The notes under the pieces: model-generated
Told to the model about the DNA's origin: nothing
Database searches by the model: none
Seen by the model: the letters and a program-made list of their open reading frames with translations, nothing else
Source of the DNA: Clostridiaceae bacterium
Lineage (GTDB): Bacteria > Bacillota > Clostridia > DSM-8532
Assembly: GCA_012727625.1 (NCBI GenBank)
Contig: JAAYGP010000103.1
Location: 1-14,564, forward strand
Reading direction: 5' to 3'
Length of the DNA: 14,564 bases
Shown: piece after piece, positions 14,161-14,564 of the stretch
Numbering within the stretch: position 1 is the stretch's first letter
How the letters are laid out: the number at the start of each line of letters is the position of its first letter
Program-made: the position numbers and the translations under genes

Positions 14161-14564
14161 ATGAAGAGAAACAAATATAACAGAAAGCCCCTGGAAAAGG
14201 ATAATTTTCAGAGAGAAGAGGAAGAATCCGGAAGAATTGAAGGTAAAAACTCAGTACTGGAGTCTTTAAAAGCAGGTCACACCATCAACAAGTTATATAT
14301 GGAGAAAAATTCAAAGGATCCGGTTCTTGAAAGAATATATGCTATTGCCCGCAGTAAGGGTATTGTCGTAACTTACCTGGAAAAATCAAAACTTGATACC
14401 ATGTCCCTGTCAAGGAATCACCAGGGAGTTATTGCAGATGCTGCCCCCTACGATTATGCTGATGTTTCAGATATTTTGAAAATTGCAAAGGATAAGGGGC
14501 AGCCGCCGTTTATATTAATACTTGACGGTATTACTGATCCCAATAACCTTGGCTCTGTAATAAG
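14161..14564 (+). CDS. rlmB: 23S rRNA 2'-O-methyltransferase, TrmH/RlmB family (partial)
   Basis: The frame starts at ATG 14161 after AAAGGAAATA and runs through the right edge, showing the first 134 residues. After a charged tail of about 25 residues comes the RNA-binding substrate domain (GRIEGKNSVLESLKAG, then KLYMEKN and LSRNHQGVIADAAPYDY), followed by the start of the SPOUT catalytic domain, LILDGITDPNNLGSVI, where the Asn of the NLG motif is conserved. RlmB-type enzymes methylate a 23S rRNA guanosine in the peptidyl-transferase region, using S-adenosylmethionine; in Firmicutes the homologue is often called YacO. It is very likely co-transcribed with mrnC. The remaining ~110-130 residues, including the knot and SAM-binding loops, lie outside the window. 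Confidence 0.9.
   Translation, partial: MKRNKYNRKPLEKDNFQREEEESGRIEGKNSVLESLKAGHTINKLYMEKNSKDPVLERIYAIARSKGIVVTYLEKSKLDTMSLSRNHQGVIADAAPYDYADVSDILKIAKDKGQPPFILILDGITDPNNLGSVI

Noticed and set aside
1..14564. CRISPR arrays, tRNA or rRNA genes, complete insertion sequences, toxin-antitoxin or phage-defence genes
   Set aside because: No regularly spaced direct repeats, no cloverleaf or rRNA sequence, no transposase or integrase, and no defence-family domain was visible on either strand.

Overview
The window looks like a chromosomal segment of a low-to-moderate-GC Gram-positive anaerobe of the class Clostridia. This rests on consensus AGGAGG-type ribosome binding sites, AT-rich spacers, a CsaB-type pyruvyltransferase (secondary cell-wall polymer and S-layer anchoring), a DUF4330 protein, and the Firmicutes pair mrnC-rlmB at the right edge. 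No rRNA, tRNA, CRISPR array or intact insertion sequence was seen.

Left third (1-4132): a partly decayed sugar-metabolism locus. It opens with the last 32 residues of a protein whose tail resembles a LacI-type regulator. Next come the N-terminal half of a uroporphyrinogen-decarboxylase-like protein and the C-terminal part of a clan GH-D (alpha-galactosidase-like) glycoside hydrolase, abutting at a short scar; each lacks the half facing the junction, so a deletion probably fused them. Two intact Gfo/Idh/MocA oxidoreductases follow. About 620 bases without an intact gene then hold a weak terminator, nested inverted repeats and a promoter ahead of a small membrane-protein gene split by an in-frame stop.

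Centre (5346-13116): a Wzx/Wzy-type polysaccharide locus. On the plus strand are a MOP-superfamily flippase, a GT4 glycosyltransferase, a DUF4330 membrane-anchored protein, an unrecognised membrane protein built from ~16-residue repeats, and an O-antigen-ligase/Wzy-like polymerase. Converging on the polymerase and overlapping its end by 26 bp is a minus-strand gene encoding one 743-residue protein: an N-terminal GT4 glycosyltransferase fused to a C-terminal CsaB-like polysaccharide pyruvyltransferase. Together these could build, flip, polymerise and pyruvylate a cell-wall polymer.

Right edge (13117-14564): a gene-poor ~550 bp spacer precedes mini-ribonuclease III (mrnC) and the start of the 23S rRNA methyltransferase gene rlmB, which runs off the window. 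On the minus strand the spacer carries a promoter-like sequence, a closing stem around two hairpins, a perfect 13-bp stem and a textbook intrinsic terminator. This reads like an undescribed ~220-nt structured RNA or an attenuated leader for the fused glycosyltransferase-CsaB gene, and is the most interesting signal here. On the plus strand the same spacer carries an 8-codon reading frame with a near-perfect ribosome binding site.
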